Assembly: GCA_027605045.1 (NCBI GenBank)
Contig: JAQFWX010000170.1
Location: 1-64,000 of the forward strand
From: Phallus indusiatus
Lineage: Eukaryota; Basidiomycota; Agaricomycetes; Phallales; Phallaceae
Reading direction: 5' to 3'
DNA length: 64,000 nt
Shown here: in pieces, positions 53,038 to 63,737 of the stretch
How positions within the stretch are numbered: position 1 is the stretch's first letter
Layout of the letters: every line of letters begins with the position of its first letter
Position numbers and translations under genes: made by a program
The notes under the pieces: generated by a model
The model's database searches: none
What the model was told of the DNA's origin: nothing
The model's input: only the letters and a program-made list of their open reading frames with translations

Positions 53038-53143
53038 TACCCAAACAATCAAAAATCAAGGAGCAACTAATTATGTTTATGTCCTCGAATGTCTGCTTTT
53101 GTTACAATAACAATGTCGTAGTAATGTAATTTACTAATCATCG

Positions 53144-53173
53144 GGCGATAACAGGCGATAACAGGCGATAACA
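53144..53173. repeat. Three tandem copies of GGCGATAACA
   Basis: Three contiguous 10-bp units (53144, 53154 and 53164) lie in the gap between the pseudophosphatase and peptidase genes, followed by a fourth truncated similarity. Confidence 0.85.
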
Positions 53174-53347
53174 TTAGTCTAAGAATAGAATATCACGTAT
53201 GCCGAGAGAACAGCCGGAATTAATTTCAGTGATGAGCAGTGCGCGCTTCTGACTTCAGACCCAGCCTTACCTTCATGAGGACAACTTGAGGAACATGTGA
53301 ATATTATACTCACAGTTTGTTCTCACATTCCCGAGTCTTGCTTGAAC

Positions 53348-55968
53348 ATGTCTGATAAGTCTCTACCTGACCTTCCGTATGTAAAGCCAGCGGCCCAAAT
53401 AAAAACACTGGATGTTTCACCTGTTCCTGTAGACATCAGCGAAGGTCTCGAGAAGTACCAAGACGCTGCAAGAGGTAAGTAAAAACAAGCATTCTTATGC
53501 TCTTTTGCTAAATAATTTGATTTTATTCAAGGCTATTTTGTCCGTGGTTTCGAAAAATTACAAGAAGGCAATACTGGTCCAGCCAGAGTATACATCGCTC
53601 ATCGACCTTCGACTGAACAGGTGATACAATTGTACAGGGTGCCTTACCCTGGTCACAACAATGATGAATTGGAGCGGATTACGCATTTTAACCTGGGTAC
53701 AGGAAGAACTATAACGCTCTTTACGCCAATCATCGCAGATGACTGGCATGGCATTCTGCGACCAGGAGGTGCTATCTTTGCAATGGATCTTGACGGTTCT
53801 GAAGTGTGGCAATTATGGTAATGACCCTTACAATAAAGCGCTGATTGGGATTTATTTATCCTTATGACCAAGGCGTCTTTGGGAAAACTGCCAAGACCAA
53901 ACACCAATTCCAACTTTGGAAACTGAATTGGACAACACCCCTGGCGTGTGTCGCATTGAGCGACTTACAAATGATTCCTTCCGATATTCCCAATTGATCG
54001 TTTCTAATTCCAACAAGTAAGATGGTTTTTTTGGACTTATTCTTTATTTATCTTACCTTTTTTAATAAGACTTCTCATTTACTCCTCCACGAAAGAGAAC
54101 GGAGTCGACACCTTGATATATGTTACCAAACTTGTTGATTCCAGTTCTATTGGCGTCTCAGGGGGTCGACTTATCACACCAATTATTCACAAGGAAAACA
54201 ACAGCAAGGGTGAACCAGTTTGGTGGAATATCCAATCCATATCCATCGATGATCAGTTTGTTGCTTTAACCCAGAGCAAAAGCACATCTTACCGACCCCT
54301 CTATGTCGTTAATATTACTGACGCAGAATGTACACCCACATACGTAGATCTCCCAGGTGCAACGAGTCCTAAAGAGGAGATTGCAGTTTCGTACGCCGTT
54401 TTCTCCAAGAATTCTACTCAGCCAGGGGTTCTTTATCTGATAACAAACGCATATGGGGACTTTGAATCTTTTGTGATCTATGATATAAACTCCCGAATTG
54501 TGACTCACATCACCACTCCAGATCCTATTTTCAACCCACTTCAGGCCATTCCTTGGGACACAGAGTCTCTTGTGGTTACCGATGCTTATGTTTATTTCAC
54601 TGGGAACTTGGACGGTTGGGACGCAAGTTTTGTCTATCCGCTCGTAACGGAGCATAAGGGCAAAGTTATCGAGCTTAAATTCGATCAAGAAGTTTGCTCT
54701 GTCGGGCCGTTCAGAACGAACTTTAGTAACGGAGAACCTTGGAATGTCGTGACCTCCCTAGCCAACTCAAAAACCGCCAGCAGCATATATTTCTTTGATG
54801 TCAGAGAAGCTTTAAAAAATACTCAATTCCAGGGCGGGAAGTTAATTGCAGAAGTCACTCTTACACCATATTCTCAAGCACAGGCACAAGTTCCTGAATA
54901 TCGAACGCTATCTCCACAATTGCTTCGTTATAAGAGTTTCGATGATTTGGAAGTGCCTGTTATATATTATCATCCAGAAGGGCGTCGGAAGGCCGTCCCC
55001 TGGTGATCAATATTCACGGCGGACCTGCTTCTCAAGCCACAGCTTTAAGCAGAACGTAAGCCCTTGTTCCAGTCACATGAGGCATCATTCATTTTGTTTG
55101 CCAAGGCCCATTGATGGATACCTTTTGAACGAGCTAAACTGCGCCGTGATGTACCCTAATGTTCGAGGTAGTTCAGGATACGGTAAACGATACGTGGCTC
55201 TTGATGATGTAGAGAAAAGAGAAGATTCAGTAAAGTAGGTCTCATTCATGTCAATAATCCCTTGATGATATTAACGGAAGTCTGTTGCCAGGGACATTGG
55301 ATCCCTCTTGGACTATATCAAGAAGAACATGGCGAATGAGATAATGACTGATAAGATTGCCGTTATGGGCGGTTCCTGTAAGCTTTACCGATTGCTATTT
55401 GAAAAAATCACGAAATATTTACTAGATGGGGGTTATATGGTTTATGTACTGAACTAAACCGATCCTGAGATTAAAATATGTAGCTTTACTGATTGTTTTT
55501 TTTTCACAGGCATGTCTCGTTCACTTCTCTCCCCAGTTACGATGCGGCGTTGCGACATGCCCGATTGGAGATTGGAACGCATTTCTCAAGAATACCGCGA
55601 AGTTCCGTCAAGCTAATCGTCGAAAAGAATATGGAGATGAAACTGACCCTGTCATTGCCGAGTTTTTGAAAAAGATATCCCCACTTAATCACGCGGACAA
55701 AATATCGATTCCTTTGTTGACCGGTCATGGAGAAAATGACACGCGTGTCCCCGTCGAAGAAGCAATACATATGTGGGAGATGGTAAAGAAGTCCGGCGTG
55801 TATTCCGGGCTTGTTATTGCAGAGAAGGAGGGACATGGTATGCCTTACCTTGTTAGCAAGTCGACACGTCTCTAATAATTATTTTCCTCAGTTTTCAAGC
55901 AGAAGTCGGTTATAGATTATTGGCAAGCAGCCAGAGTTTCTTTCCTTAAGCAATGGCTTCTCTCCTGA
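53348..55968 (+). CDS. S9-family serine peptidase (prolyl oligopeptidase fold)
   Basis: An alpha/beta-hydrolase domain sits C-terminal to a beta-propeller-like region, the S9 arrangement that cleaves short peptides. ATG 53348 starts without a signal peptide, so it is probably cytosolic. The propeller part contains 'DNGKT'-poor but repeated blades ('GGAIFAMDLDGSEVWQLW', 'SLVVTDAYVYFTGNLDGWDA'). In the catalytic part: oxyanion-hole region 'VINIHGGPASQ', 'YPNVRGSSGYGKRY', nucleophile 'GGSYGGYM' (Ser codon 55374-55376), Asp in 'GENDTRVPVEEA' (55738-55740) and His in 'EGHVF' (55834-55836). Two introns fall within or right after the Ser and His motifs. The frame breaks at the C4 run 54997-55000; one more C joins the propeller to the hydrolase domain. 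The exact subfamily is not resolved. Confidence 0.85.
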
Positions 55969-56010
55969 AAGATAACCGAGCGATAACGTGACATGTATAA
56001 TGTGACAGTG

Positions 56011-56030
56011 ACGTGATTGCAGATCACGTG
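56011..56030. promoter_or_regulatory. ACGTGAT-N5-ATCACGT inverted repeat with CACGTG
   Basis: Seven-base arms (56011-56017 and 56023-56029) flank five bases, and CACGTG occupies 56025-56030. It lies about 112-130 bp upstream of the myosin light chain ATG. Confidence 0.4.
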
Positions 56031-56140
56031 AATTTAATGCTCCCTAGTAACTTGATTCTTACTTTGTTTCCAACGCCTCGCTCATAGGGTTGTTCATTCA
56101 ATCAAATTGATTTACTTTCATTGTCACGTATATATCCATA

Positions 56141-56847
56141 ATGCCCAATTATCCTGATCATCTTACACCTACGTCTACTCCGTCGAAACTAAAGCAGAGG
56201 TCACGAGCGCGACGTGAACCATCCGGCGTATTTGCACTTTTCCAGACACCCCAAATTCAGCAATTCAAAGAAGCTTTCTCATTAATAGACCAAGACGGAG
56301 ATGGGATAGTTAGTGAGCAGGATCTGAAGGGAATATTTGCTAGTTTAGGTTCGTTCGTAATTGAACCTTGTTGGAAGCCGAGAATCATTCTCCTCTGGGT
56401 TTTTAGGCCTGCAACCATCCAAAAAACTATTTGAAGAACTATTGAACGATAGACCGGGATCACACAAACGAGGAACTACAAATGACTTAGATGATTACCC
56501 CGTACGAGGCGTGAATTTTACCATGTTCTTGACGATGATGGGAGAGCATCTTTTCGAATTCGATACTGAGGCGGAACTTATTGAGGCCTTTGAATCTTTC
56601 GATGAAAACGACTCAGGTTTTGTCAAATGCGATGATGTGCGACGGTGGCTAAGCGAAGTTGGAGAACGAATGGATCAAGCTGAGGTATGTCCACGTAACC
56701 CACTGGTGACACTGTCCCAGAGCTCATCCGGAATAGATCGATCTTTTATTCAAAGGATCTTTCACGGATCGTGAAGGAAATTTCAACTATCGCGAGTGGG
56801 TAAAGGTTTTACGCGTAAATGCAGAGAGCGAGAACACTGCAGATTGA
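56141..56847 (+). CDS. Myosin II regulatory light chain
   Basis: This EF-hand light chain binds the IQ motif of the myosin II heavy chain and controls cytokinesis ring assembly. ATG 56141 starts a basic N-terminal extension with 'RARREPSGVFALF', the usual phosphorylation-site context (Ser before 'GVFALF'). EF-hand 1 has the loop 'DQDGDGIVSEQD', the only complete calcium/magnesium loop, as is typical for this family. An intron (about 56350-56406) follows 'FASLG'. The central part reads 'VNFTMFLTMMGEHLFEFDTE' and 'AFESFDENDSGFVKCDDVRR'. After a second intron the last exon has 'GSFTDREGNFNYREWVKVLR', ending at 56847. A one-base frame problem near 56748 separates 'IDR' from 'KGSFTDRE', and reading through it would stop at 56774. 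Confidence 0.88.
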
Positions 56848-56920
56848 GAACGGTCACCGGTCATAAGTAGCCCGCTGTCTTTTGAAAGATACCCTATTCT
56901 ATTATCAATGTACAGTATGA

Positions 56921-58350
56921 CTACAGTTGAAACAATTGTGGTTTCATGTTCTGTGATGGGTGGTTAACGGAAGTTATCCAAACTGGTACATTGGAACCTA
57001 CCAATTTGCAAAGTCGAGCAACCAAACCGCCGAGTTGAACTAATGTGCCTACACCTTCTAGTATCCGCATGTGCGTCCATCCGATCTCCTGCGAGAACGT
57101 TAACCAGGATCAACCTAGTATCCTACCGACCTAACGTACCTTGATGAACTCCAGTTTCATGTATTCCGGTAGTCTTTAAGGGTGTATAAATATTGTGAGA
57201 AATAAAAGAGGTAGTGATTGGCTTACTCGTCGAATGTTTTGACGACTCGGAACATGGTCACTACTATGTCTATCGCACTATAGCCTTGAGACCAAAGATC
57301 ATCTAGCTTTTCCATAGCTGCGTCGATATCGCCTTTCTGGCATGCTCTGAAAATGGTTTGAGCGACTAAAGGATGTGGTTGATCGCAGACTTTGAAGACG
57401 TTTTCGCTGTTGACAAAACCAAATCCGGAATATGTTGATTGAAGATTGTTGATGGCCTGTCGCATATCTCCTTCGGCGGTAAATATCAAGGCCGTCAAGC
57501 CGTCCTCGTTGTATTCGACCTACACATCAGGTCATGATAGATAAAAAAGTGCTAAGTTGTGTTTTCATACCTTTTCGGCGGTGCATATTTCTAAGAGCCG
57601 CTTCAAAATTTCTGAGTCTTTTAGCTTAGCATATCGCAGGATAGCGCAACGGCTCTGTATCGGTTCAATTATCTTGTTAGACATGTTGCAAGCTAAAGCA
57701 AATCGTGTTGTATTGGAGAAGATTTCCATTGTCCGTCGAAGTGCCTGCTGCGCTCCTGCTGTCATGCTGAAAAGTCAAAGATTAGACACTAGTTCGGGGA
57801 AATCGACGGGTTATTGTACAATACCTATCGGCTTCGTCGAGAATTATTATCTTGTGCCGTCCAGGTGGAAGCGTAACCTTCTTCTGGGCAAAAACCTTAA
57901 TCTTGTTTCGGACGACGTCTATGCCTCTACCAAAAGCATTAGGTGCGCGTAATAAGCGTGTTGCAAAAAGTACACACCTTTCGTCGGAGGCATTCAGTTC
58001 TAAGACCCCTTCTTTATACGCGTCCCCTAATAGCTGATGGGCGAGACAATGTATACTGGTAGTTTTTCCAATTCCTGGCATTCCCTTTATAATTAATTAA
58101 AGTGAAGTTATGTTTTGTGCTACCTCAAAAACGTACGGAGATGATGATATGGGGACAATTGCCATCCTGAGCTATAACTTTCAGCCGGTCGATTGTTTCA
58201 GTGTTTCCGACGACATCATCTAAAAGAAGAGGTCGATATTTCTCAACCCTGCGATACAATTAAGATCAGGAAAGGTCTTAATGTTTGCATAGTCACGCAC
58301 CAAGGGAGCTCATAAGGTGTTTCAATTGCTTTGCCTTTAGATGAAGACAT
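56921..58350 (-). CDS. rfc2: Replication factor C subunit 2 (yeast Rfc4)
   Basis: This is a small AAA+ subunit of the clamp loader that opens PCNA on primed DNA. ATG 58348-58350 gives '[17 protein letters not shown]', then '[15 protein letters not shown]' (RFC box II), Walker A '[10 protein letters not shown]', '[17 protein letters not shown]', Walker B 'IIILDEAD', sensor '[19 protein letters not shown]' (RFC box with SRC) and '[20 protein letters not shown]'. The C-terminal collar helices 'EYMKLEFIK' and '[20 protein letters not shown]' match human RFC2/yeast Rfc4 better than the other small subunits. At least six introns are seen. The C-terminus may be about 20 residues longer than usual, or an unrecognised last intron may remove it, so the 3' end at 56921 is tentative. 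It shares a 52-bp promoter with the seryl-tRNA synthetase gene. Confidence 0.9.
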
Positions 58351-58402
58351 GGCGCTGGGAAGCAAAATGGGTGTGACTTCGCGTGAAATAACGCGTCACA
58401 CC
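58351..58402. promoter_or_regulatory. 52-bp bidirectional promoter with ACGCGT (MCB) box
   Basis: Only 52 bp separate the divergent start codons of RFC2 and the seryl-tRNA synthetase. An ACGCGT hexamer (58391-58396) matches the MluI cell-cycle box bound by MBF in front of fungal replication genes. An inverted repeat GGTGTGAC (58370-58377) and GTCACACC (58395-58402) brackets it. No CCAAT or TATA box is seen. Confidence 0.6.
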
Positions 58403-60044
58403 ATGCAGTTGGTCTCTCCCACGCCTTTTCGGCGTTCAACACGCTGTCTGCGAGGCAAGTTATTTCTCAATTCTTTGCTAACATGTCATTTTTATATTTA
58501 CAGATATTCATCGACATGTCCGTCTGTATACATCTCTTGAGATCTCTCGTTCGAATCTACCAGCCCCACGATTAGACTACAAATCAATTTCGGAGAACGT
58601 TGCTTACAAGTCGCAAAATGTTCTCAATAGGAAATCAGTCGTTCCCGCCGACACTGTTCAAAAGATTGCGCAGATGTACAAGGAGTATAGAGTTCTCTCT
58701 GCACAATTGAATCAAAAACTGGCAGCAAGAAACCGGATATCGGATACAGTCAAAAAGACCACAGATTTGGTCGCAAAAAAAGAGGCCATCGAGGCTGCGC
58801 AGCATTTGAAAGCGGAGACATCGGAATTGAAGAGTCAGGTGATGCAATTGGAAGAGCAACTTACACAAACAGCTCTCTTATTACCAAACGACACCCACCC
58901 AGATTCCCCCGTTGGATCGGAAGAAGCTGCCGTTACGTTGTCTACCCATGGGCCAAAACCTTTGCCTGCATCTCCGTTTCGGGATCATGTACGGATTGCA
59001 AAGTCGCTCAACTTGCTTGATTTGGATGCTGGCTCTTCTGTTACAGGATCTTCTTGGTATTATCTCATTAATGAAAGCGCTTTACTTGAGCTCGCACTCA
59101 TTAATTATTCCATCACTATCGCGATGAAACACGGATTTAGACCAGTTATACCTCCAGATGTGGTGAAAGCAGATATGGCTACGCGGTGTGGCTTTCAGCC
59201 TCGAGACAAAGATGATGTACACCAAATGTATCACATTGCGTCAGGGTCCGCTAAAAACCATCCCGAGTTAGTCTTGTCGGGTACTGCGGAAATACCATTA
59301 GGAGGACTATTCTCTGACAAGATATTTGAGGAAGTGCAGCTTCCGCTCAAAGTTGTTGCTGTCGGGAAAGCATTTCGTGCAGAAGCCGGTGCTAGAGGAG
59401 CTGATACCCATGGTTTATACCGAGTACATCAGTTCACCAAAGTTGAACTATTTTCTGTCGTTCCTGAATCCCAGAGTAACGGATTGATGGAAGAAATGAG
59501 AAATATTCAAATAGAGATAATGAGCGGTCTTAAGATCCCTTTTCGGTGCGTTATCTTCCCGAATGATTTGACACGTATAATCATATTCATCTTCTCAGAG
59601 TATTGGATATGCCCACTGAAGAACTCGGGGCTAGCGCATATCGCAAATATGACATTGAAGCTTGGATGCCTGGAAGAGGGAAGTGGGGGGAGGTGATTTC
59701 CTAATGCTTATCGGATCTGTTATTTATTCCTGATGCCAATCTTTCAGACGACATCTCTCTCCAATTGTACAGATTATCAGTCCCGACGACTTCACATCCG
59801 ATACCGGCCCTCCGCCTCCAAAGCCTTTTCTTCTGACAGCTCGACAGAGAAGCACGCATTGGCGTTTGCGCATACCTTGAACGGAACAGCCGCAGCGGTA
59901 CCCCGGTTGATTATAGCGTTATTAGAAAATGGCGCAAGATTATCAGGAGAGGGTGAAGTGGTTGGCCTGGATCTTCCCAGCGTCTTGAAGCCTTTTTGGA
60001 TTGGGTCTCCTAATGGAGCTCCATTAAATATTTGTTGGAAATAA
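58403..60044 (+). CDS. SARS2: Seryl-tRNA synthetase, mitochondrial type
   Basis: This class II aminoacyl-tRNA synthetase charges tRNA-Ser. ATG 58403 gives a short basic, Arg/Ser-rich leader ('[18 protein letters not shown]') typical of a mitochondrial presequence. The N-terminal antiparallel coiled coil is visible ('[20 protein letters not shown]', '[20 protein letters not shown]'). Motif 2 reads '[20 protein letters not shown]' with 'HQFTKVELF', and motif 3 lies in the last exon ('[20 protein letters not shown]'). Introns fit near 58452-58502, 59547-59600 and 59694-59747, the last joining 'GRGKWGE' to the '[13 protein letters not shown]' block. The stop is at 60042-60044. Domain order and length match fungal mitochondrial SerRS. 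A cytosolic enzyme is less likely because of the leader and the 'HGLYRVHQF' form. Confidence 0.87.
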
Positions 60045-60193
60045 ATGGCTTTTGCTTCTGTTTATAAATGTCATGCCAAGTTTTCGGACATTTTTTTATT
60101 ACGCTCAAATTACGCTCCTGTGGCTTCAGGGTGCGATTACATAAGGATCTATGACTTCACGCTAGGGGCTTGACAACTATCCTACCATCCATC

Positions 60194-62065
60194 ATGGCAA
60201 CAGCTCTCGCTAGGCAAGCTATGAGTGCTTTAAATCGAGAAAAGCCCCATGTAGGAACATAAAATTATTGGGAAAACTCTTTTTGAAATAATCTTCTTGT
60301 CTAGTCATCTATCACAGATTGGACTGAGATCTTAACATCCAGTAGATACGAGGTGGAGGCATATGACGGGTGAGTTTCGAAACCATGTTGTGTTATGCCT
60401 GCAATCAAAGTTTAAAATCCATGTTTCTCACAGAATACCCGAACTAGTCGATTCTATCAATCTCCAGACATCAGGGTTTGTTATCTTCGTCGTCGATAAA
60501 GACGCTTAGATCTCATCCATATCACTTAGACCAGCGGAAGCCTCTCGTGCTATCAGGAAGAAGCTCAAGCACGGTGACGTTCACCATCAATTACGTGCGC
60601 TCGTAGTAAGTGGACATTATGTCAGAATGTTCCTATCTCACTGTTCTTTTCGTTTAGATCTTGAAAGCTCTGGTGGAAAATTGCGGAACGCAATTCCAAA
60701 GTATGTACATCGATGTCGATTTTTGAGTAACTATCATTGAATTATTTCTAGCGAGTTTTGCCAATGATCGCTTAACCGAGGTCATCCGACACCTCGCTGC
60801 AGACCCAACAACTCACCCGGATGTCAAGAAAAAGCTATTGATTGTCCTCGCCTCTTGGAAGCGTCAATTCCAAGACGATCCCAAGATGAAACTGGTCGCT
60901 TCTCTTTATGACCAATGCAGACCGCATACTACTCGAAGGTCTGAAGATCATGGTAATACCTATTCGGAAGAAATCGCGGCTCGAGAAAGGGAGCGTGAAT
61001 TGGAACGAGAAAGAGAACGAGAACGAGAGAAAGAGGAGCGCGAGACCGCGAAACGCTTGCGAGAAGAAGCAAAGTTGGCCAAAGAAAGAGCCAAGAAAGA
61101 AGAGAAAGAAGAACGGGAGCGAAAGCTGCAAGAAGCCAGACGGCCAAAGCGTCGAGCCTTCAACCTTGAACAAGAGAAGCCCCAGGTTCTAAATTGCATC
61201 GCTACTGCCAGCCAATGTTCAAGCAATTTAGTTAACGCACTTGTGGTATTAATATCCGTTCTCATCCGTCAATTATCGTATCCCCTGACTTCTTTTACAG
61301 CTAGCCAATCCCCAACAAGAGCCGGTGGAGGTAAACACTCGGGTTCAAGAATGTTTGGCGGCTACGAAGAAAGTCCGGAAGGAATTAGTCAGATATATAC
61401 AAGTTGGTTATTGTTGGGGTTCTCTATTTGTCACGCGCTGACAATGGCTTAGCTCGTCGAAGACGAAGAACTCATCGGAACATTGCTAGAAACTAATGAG
61501 CGAATCATTCAAGCCTTGGATGCATACGATAAGGTAATTCCTTTGTCTTTGCCATTGCGTATTCATTTTACCCCTTGCAAAACAGTACCTCATCCCCGAT
61601 GTCTCTGAAACGGGTGTTGAGGCCCGGTTGTCGAAGACAACATTGGCTGAGGGAAATACTTCGGTACCTGAGCTTACCAAGCTTCAAGAGAAGCAGCGTG
61701 CAGCTGTGGCTAGACAAAAGTCTCGATCCGCGAACACGGGTAACAGCGTTTATGCTGACCTGCAAGATTTGAGCTTTGGAGCGTTAGGTTCCGATGCAGC
61801 TCATTTACCACCACCCCTTCGACCTACTAGCCCCGACTCCTTGGAAGGCAACTACGGGCGAAGGGGGTCATTATCAGATTTCAGCAGCTACGAATCTTCT
61901 GATGAAGAAACGCATAATCGTCGGGTTGCACGACAGGTATCTCCTGACAAAGGGAAAGGAAGGTCTCCACAAGGTCGATATAGTGACGACTATTCGAGCT
62001 CCAGTGTCGTTAGACCTCAGCCTCTCCTAATTGACGATTCTGATCCCTTTGCCGACCCAGTTTAG
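60194..62065 (+). CDS. LSB5: VHS-GAT protein, Lsb5-like
   Basis: Yeast Lsb5 binds the actin regulator Las17 and links endosomal trafficking and actin. ATG 60194 begins 'MATALARQAMSALNRE'. The VHS domain is read from small exons: 'ITDWTEILTSSRYEVEAYDG', 'IPELVDSINLQTSG', 'ASRAIRKKLKHGDVHHQLRA', 'ILKALVENCGTQFQ' and 'FANDRLTEVIRHLA'. A highly charged Arg/Glu helix follows (60975-61140). A GAT-like bundle comes next: 'RVQECLAATKKVRKELVRYI', then 'LVEDEELIGTLLETNERIIQ', with 'ALDAYDK'. The tail is Ser/Pro-rich and ends 'DSDPFADPV' at 62065. It converges on UTP11 with 76 bp between stops. Lsb5 is the best fit; another VHS protein (for example Vps27/GGA type) would be expected to have FYVE or GAE domains, and neither is seen. 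Confidence 0.8.
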
Positions 62066-62141
62066 GATTGGTAATATCTACATTATATATGTATGTGTTG
62101 TCCGAATTATGAGTATTTGTTGTTGGACTACTGGTTTTGTA

Positions 62142-63412
62142 TTAATAACAATAAGATGAATTCAAGAGATTTTTTATTTTATTTTTCCTCTCCGCTTTCC
62201 ACTTATACACGCGCGGCCGGTATACTCTGGGCTCCATTCCGATTTCTGGCTTGCGTCTTTTCCCTCGACGAGCATCAATCTCATCTTCATCTTCCTTGCC
62301 ATTTTCACCTTCTACCAAAGTTGCACCGCGAATCTTGCGAGAGGCACCTTTACCCATTAACAATCTTTGCATTTCTAATTCACGGCCAACATAATGCAAA
62401 TTCCTTTCGCGTTTCAACCTCGCCGCGAGTTCTTTTAGCAGTCGAGACCGTGAATTCTAGACAACGATAGGTTGAATAATTGAGTTAGATTGGACTGAAT
62501 GCGAGACTTACCCGCACATTATCCCCCATTTCTCCTGTTTCACCTATCTCTGATGAATCTTCATCCTCTTCAGTCTCCTCAGCTCTTGAAGATGACGGAT
62601 TCTTCCGAGTAGAGTTTTTATCTGACCAATTCCATCCCAGATCTATACTTTCTTCTTCTTCTCTTTCGGTGCCGGATGGTTTTTTCAAAGAAGCGTCGAT
62701 TGACTTTGGAGCTTCGTACTTGGCAGCTGTTGTAATTAGTGATAGAGCATTGGACGAGGAGATACAGCACGGACACACCTTCAGCTTTATCGGAAACAAA
62801 AATAGTATGTTTCGGTTTATGTTTCGTCAGCCGACTCGGAGTAGCAAGAACACCCGCTTCCTGAAGAATCTTGTCTTCTTCCTCGTTTAAACCGTTAACG
62901 TCATCGTCAATGTTATCAAGCTGCATTAGGTCTTCCCGCGTCGTTAATTGAGCTTTCAAGTTATCAATTTTCTGTGAGAATTACACAATGAAACTTTCAA
63001 TTATTCATACTTTCGGGAAATGCCTACTTTGCGGTTTGCTTGGCGAGCTGCACGAACGTAATTTTGATCTTGAGTTTTCAAGATCTTCACGAAGTCTATT
63101 GGAAGTGCCGAGTTCCCTCTGTCCGTCGTGTGCACACCCCCCTAAACAAAATAAACATTATGTTACTAGATTCATAGAAAAATAACTCACTGTGGTTCGG
63201 CTTTTTACCATGCCAAAATAGAACTCATCTTTGTTCCTTTCAGCCGCTTTCTCCCTCAACCTTTTGATTCGTTCCTGCTTCGAATGAAAGTCCCTGGCAC
63301 GCTTGACATAATCTTTGTGTTTTTCAAGAATCCCTAGCCTAGATCTATGAGCGAGCTGGCTCCGTTCCTTGTGATTTCGACGATGTAATGAGTTGCGCAA
63401 TGAGGACGACAT
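62142..63412 (-). CDS. UTP11: U3 snoRNA-associated protein 11 (UTP11)
   Basis: UTP11 is a component of the small-subunit processome required for 18S rRNA processing. ATG 63410-63412 gives '[20 protein letters not shown]', '[20 protein letters not shown]' and '[14 protein letters not shown]', the most conserved UTP11 segment. Exon 2 has '[20 protein letters not shown]'. Later exons carry '[10 protein letters not shown]', an acidic variable stretch and the C-terminal block '[20 protein letters not shown]' with '[11 protein letters not shown]' and 'YKWKAERK'. Introns fit near 62952-63020, 62790-62850 and 62460-62511. The last about 12 residues after 'AERK' are unusual and may reflect an indel in the A-rich run near 62180. 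The stop is at 62142. Confidence 0.88.
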
Positions 63413-63737
63413 TGGGATCGTTGAATTTTGGTTACGTAAGATATTCTGACGTAATTGGACTTCGGCGATGTGCCGGCGTGTTAGGGCTTTCCTTGACCAA
63501 GTTGGTTATCCGGATTACACACTTTTTTTGCGAGTTTGGCCAACATTACGCGTGAGACTTGGGAAATTATTTCTCAGTCTGCTCTCTTTTCTTCATATTT
63601 ACAACCTTGCAATCACGTCCACTCGTCACGCATGCCCTCTCGGATCTTGCCTTGCCGTAAAAACTCGTATGGCTTTGCGATCTATTGTCCGGTTCTATCG
63701 TTTATCTATCACCAATGGAAGGTGAAAACCACATGTA

